Shown in pieces: positions 8,201 through 8,298 of a stretch of DNA of 8,298 nucleotides. Under the pieces are notes generated by a model. It worked only from the letters and a program-made list of their open reading frames with translations, made no database searches and had not been told where the DNA came from. Origin of the DNA: a bacterium. Lineage in GTDB: Bacteria > Bacteroidota > Ignavibacteria > Kapaibacteriales > UBA2268. The stretch covers positions 1-8,298 of the forward strand of contig JANJUO010000409.1 of NCBI GenBank assembly GCA_024710535.1, read 5' to 3'. Both the position numbers and the translations under genes were made by a program. Positions within the stretch are counted from its first letter, which is position 1. Every line of letters begins with the position of its first letter.

Positions 8201-8298
8201 ACGTCAATCGGCAAATTAACGCCTCTGTAGTGATCTTGTTCTGATAATATCAATCTACCATGAAAAATTGAAAGATTCTTCTTTGGTGGAATCAAATA
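5251..8298 (-). CDS. CheB-CheR methylesterase/methyltransferase fused to PAS domains (N-terminus outside window)
   Basis: This is a partial gene whose 5' end runs off the right edge. The first codons read YLIPPKKNLSIFHG, a mid-domain CheB motif, so roughly 90-100 residues with the catalytic Ser and His are missing. Residues are counted from Leu at 8295. CheB C-terminal part 1-112, with catalytic Asp in GTGSDGTRG (52-60) and KFDGMPRAAIATGL. CheR helical subdomain about 125-200 (KPSTVTRRIERRM). CheR SAM-binding domain to about 390, with WVAGCSTGEEAYSIA (229-243), FATDID (262-267) and SCRNLLIYL (333-341). A PAS-like segment lies at about 430-545, a long coiled coil at 565-650, and PAS domains at about 652-752, 768-890 and 900-1014. 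The family adds or removes methyl groups on receptor glutamates. Fusion to PAS, without a visible chemoreceptor, suggests a non-classical sensory role. The protein stops at the end of its last PAS, without the DIT-x-RK linker or a kinase. The hybrid kinase follows 34 bp downstream. Confidence 0.93.
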   Translation of the reverse strand, partial: YLIPPKKNLSIFHGRLILSEQDHYRGVNLPIDVFLKSLAEDQGEKAISIILSGTGSDGTRGVRAIKEYGGMVMVQKEDTAKFDGMPRAAIATGLTDFILPPEEMPKQLLAYIKHPYSVKIERSDTLLSDEEGLTKIFSILREKCKIDFTFYKPSTVTRRIERRMSINQIDTIKDYANYLQNYQSEATSLYRELLIGVTSFFRDQEAFDVLKEKWFPELFGSTPNRELRFWVAGCSTGEEAYSIAILAKECMEAMNLSLDIKIFATDIDKEAIQFAAQGTYPESIAADLSPMYLAKYFYKKDDSFQIIRPIREMVVFAQHNLIKDPPFTNISFLSCRNLLIYLQPILQQKVFDFFNFSLVSGGIMFLGTSESTGDKAEYFEVLEQKLKIYRSKGRTKPYLETSHILSVTDTRSRDLRNQYSGVRRQLKSAEEERVLERFIQTVAKDYFPLTLIVNEHFEILQTFGETQEYFKLPSGKMVNDITKMALKELSVPLSTGIQKVFRQRNELRFSNIRLSINNQDRIVELFIKPLAEKKGQEPLVLIFIGEIKRSEVVETTSSFQSYDLSKEAEEHLRELELDLQFTRENLQATIEELETSNEELQATNEELLASNEELQSTNEELQSTNEELFTVNAEYQSKILELTELHNDIDNLLEASLIGQLILDENLEIRRFSPQITSIFALLNNDVGRPITHISHKIQNIDPLLFIKEVQRFSKIIEREVVTQNGDWFFMRISPYKVSPKAFSGIVVSFVNINKLKKYQEDLNLAEEKFITLFETMELGVVYQNVNGEIILVNPAAEQILGLSIEQMQGKKSIDPLWRAIYEDGTPFDGDKHPSMVALKTGKRVNNVIMGVFNPQKFNYTWINICAVPQFLMGKKKPYQVYSTFEDITKKKEAESILKNSEELYRILFTEIKSGIALHQMIYDDKHNPIDYMFLKVNPLFEELTGIDADKAIGNTVKQLMPNIEQSWIDNYDKVIQTGEPLEFKEHTIALSKTFMGRAFKISNDKFAVVFEEVK
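6418..6543 (-). repeat. Six 21-nt repeats encoding a heptad coiled coil
   Basis: Six 21-nt units, mostly beginning TTCTTCATT on the plus strand, encode six consecutive heptads of the type LQSTNEE or LQATNEE (residues 585-626 of the CheB-CheR protein as counted in this window). They form the centre of the coiled coil that joins the enzymatic part to the PAS domains and probably drives dimerisation or signal transmission. NEELQ-type heptads at this place are familiar in CheB-CheR-PAS fusions. The copies differ in third positions and in some residues, so this is an old protein repeat and not a recent expansion. Confidence 0.8.

Noticed and set aside
8041..8220. GC-rich segment (about 46%) in the CheB region as a transferred block
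   Set aside because: This part encodes the most conserved Gly-, Asp-, Arg- and Ala-rich CheB core, so amino-acid composition alone can raise GC. No flanking repeats are seen.
8293..8295. TTG as the real start of the CheB-CheR gene
   Set aside because: The preceding codon at the window edge reads Tyr, giving YLIPPKKNL, the usual mid-CheB motif. The codon is an internal Leu and the true start lies outside the window.

Overview
The window is AT-rich, with intergenic DNA almost free of G and C. It comes from a bacterium with large PAS-rich sensor proteins and a cytosolic-looking fibronectin type III (FnIII) protein. This fits the Bacteroidota/Ignavibacteriota/Chlorobiota side of the tree. That placement is an inference from composition and protein style; no rRNA or phylogenetic marker is present.

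Layout from left to right. Positions 1-475 hold no convincing intact gene. They contain a degenerate 21-bp tandem repeat (about 12 copies, 111-362), followed by a 100-bp stretch with only six G/C bases that leads into a strong Shine-Dalgarno sequence. Positions 476-1657 (+) encode a 393-residue protein with an unrecognised helical N-terminal region and two C-terminal FnIII domains. Positions 1658-1847 are a convergent intergenic region with a perfect 12-bp-stem hairpin that probably terminates transcription from both sides. Positions 1848-5216 (-) encode a 1122-residue hybrid histidine kinase: five PAS domains, HisKA, HATPase and a receiver domain. Positions 5251-8298 (-) encode a CheB-CheR-PAS fusion whose N-terminus lies beyond the right edge of the window.

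The two minus-strand genes are 34 bp apart and are probably one transcription unit, with the CheB-CheR fusion first. CheB and CheR normally demethylate and methylate chemoreceptors. Here they are fused to PAS sensor domains and paired with a hybrid kinase, with no chemoreceptor, CheA or CheW in view. The last two PAS domains of the CheB-CheR protein resemble PAS3-PAS4 of the kinase, in the same order, so the two proteins appear to share a duplicated sensory module. PAS4 of the kinase has markedly higher GC and different codon choice from its surroundings. It lies between two copies of a 16-bp direct repeat in the PAS linkers, which suggests a domain swap. The most unusual items are this PAS4 block, the shared tandem PAS module, the unknown N-terminal domain of the FnIII protein, and the 21-bp repeat array.
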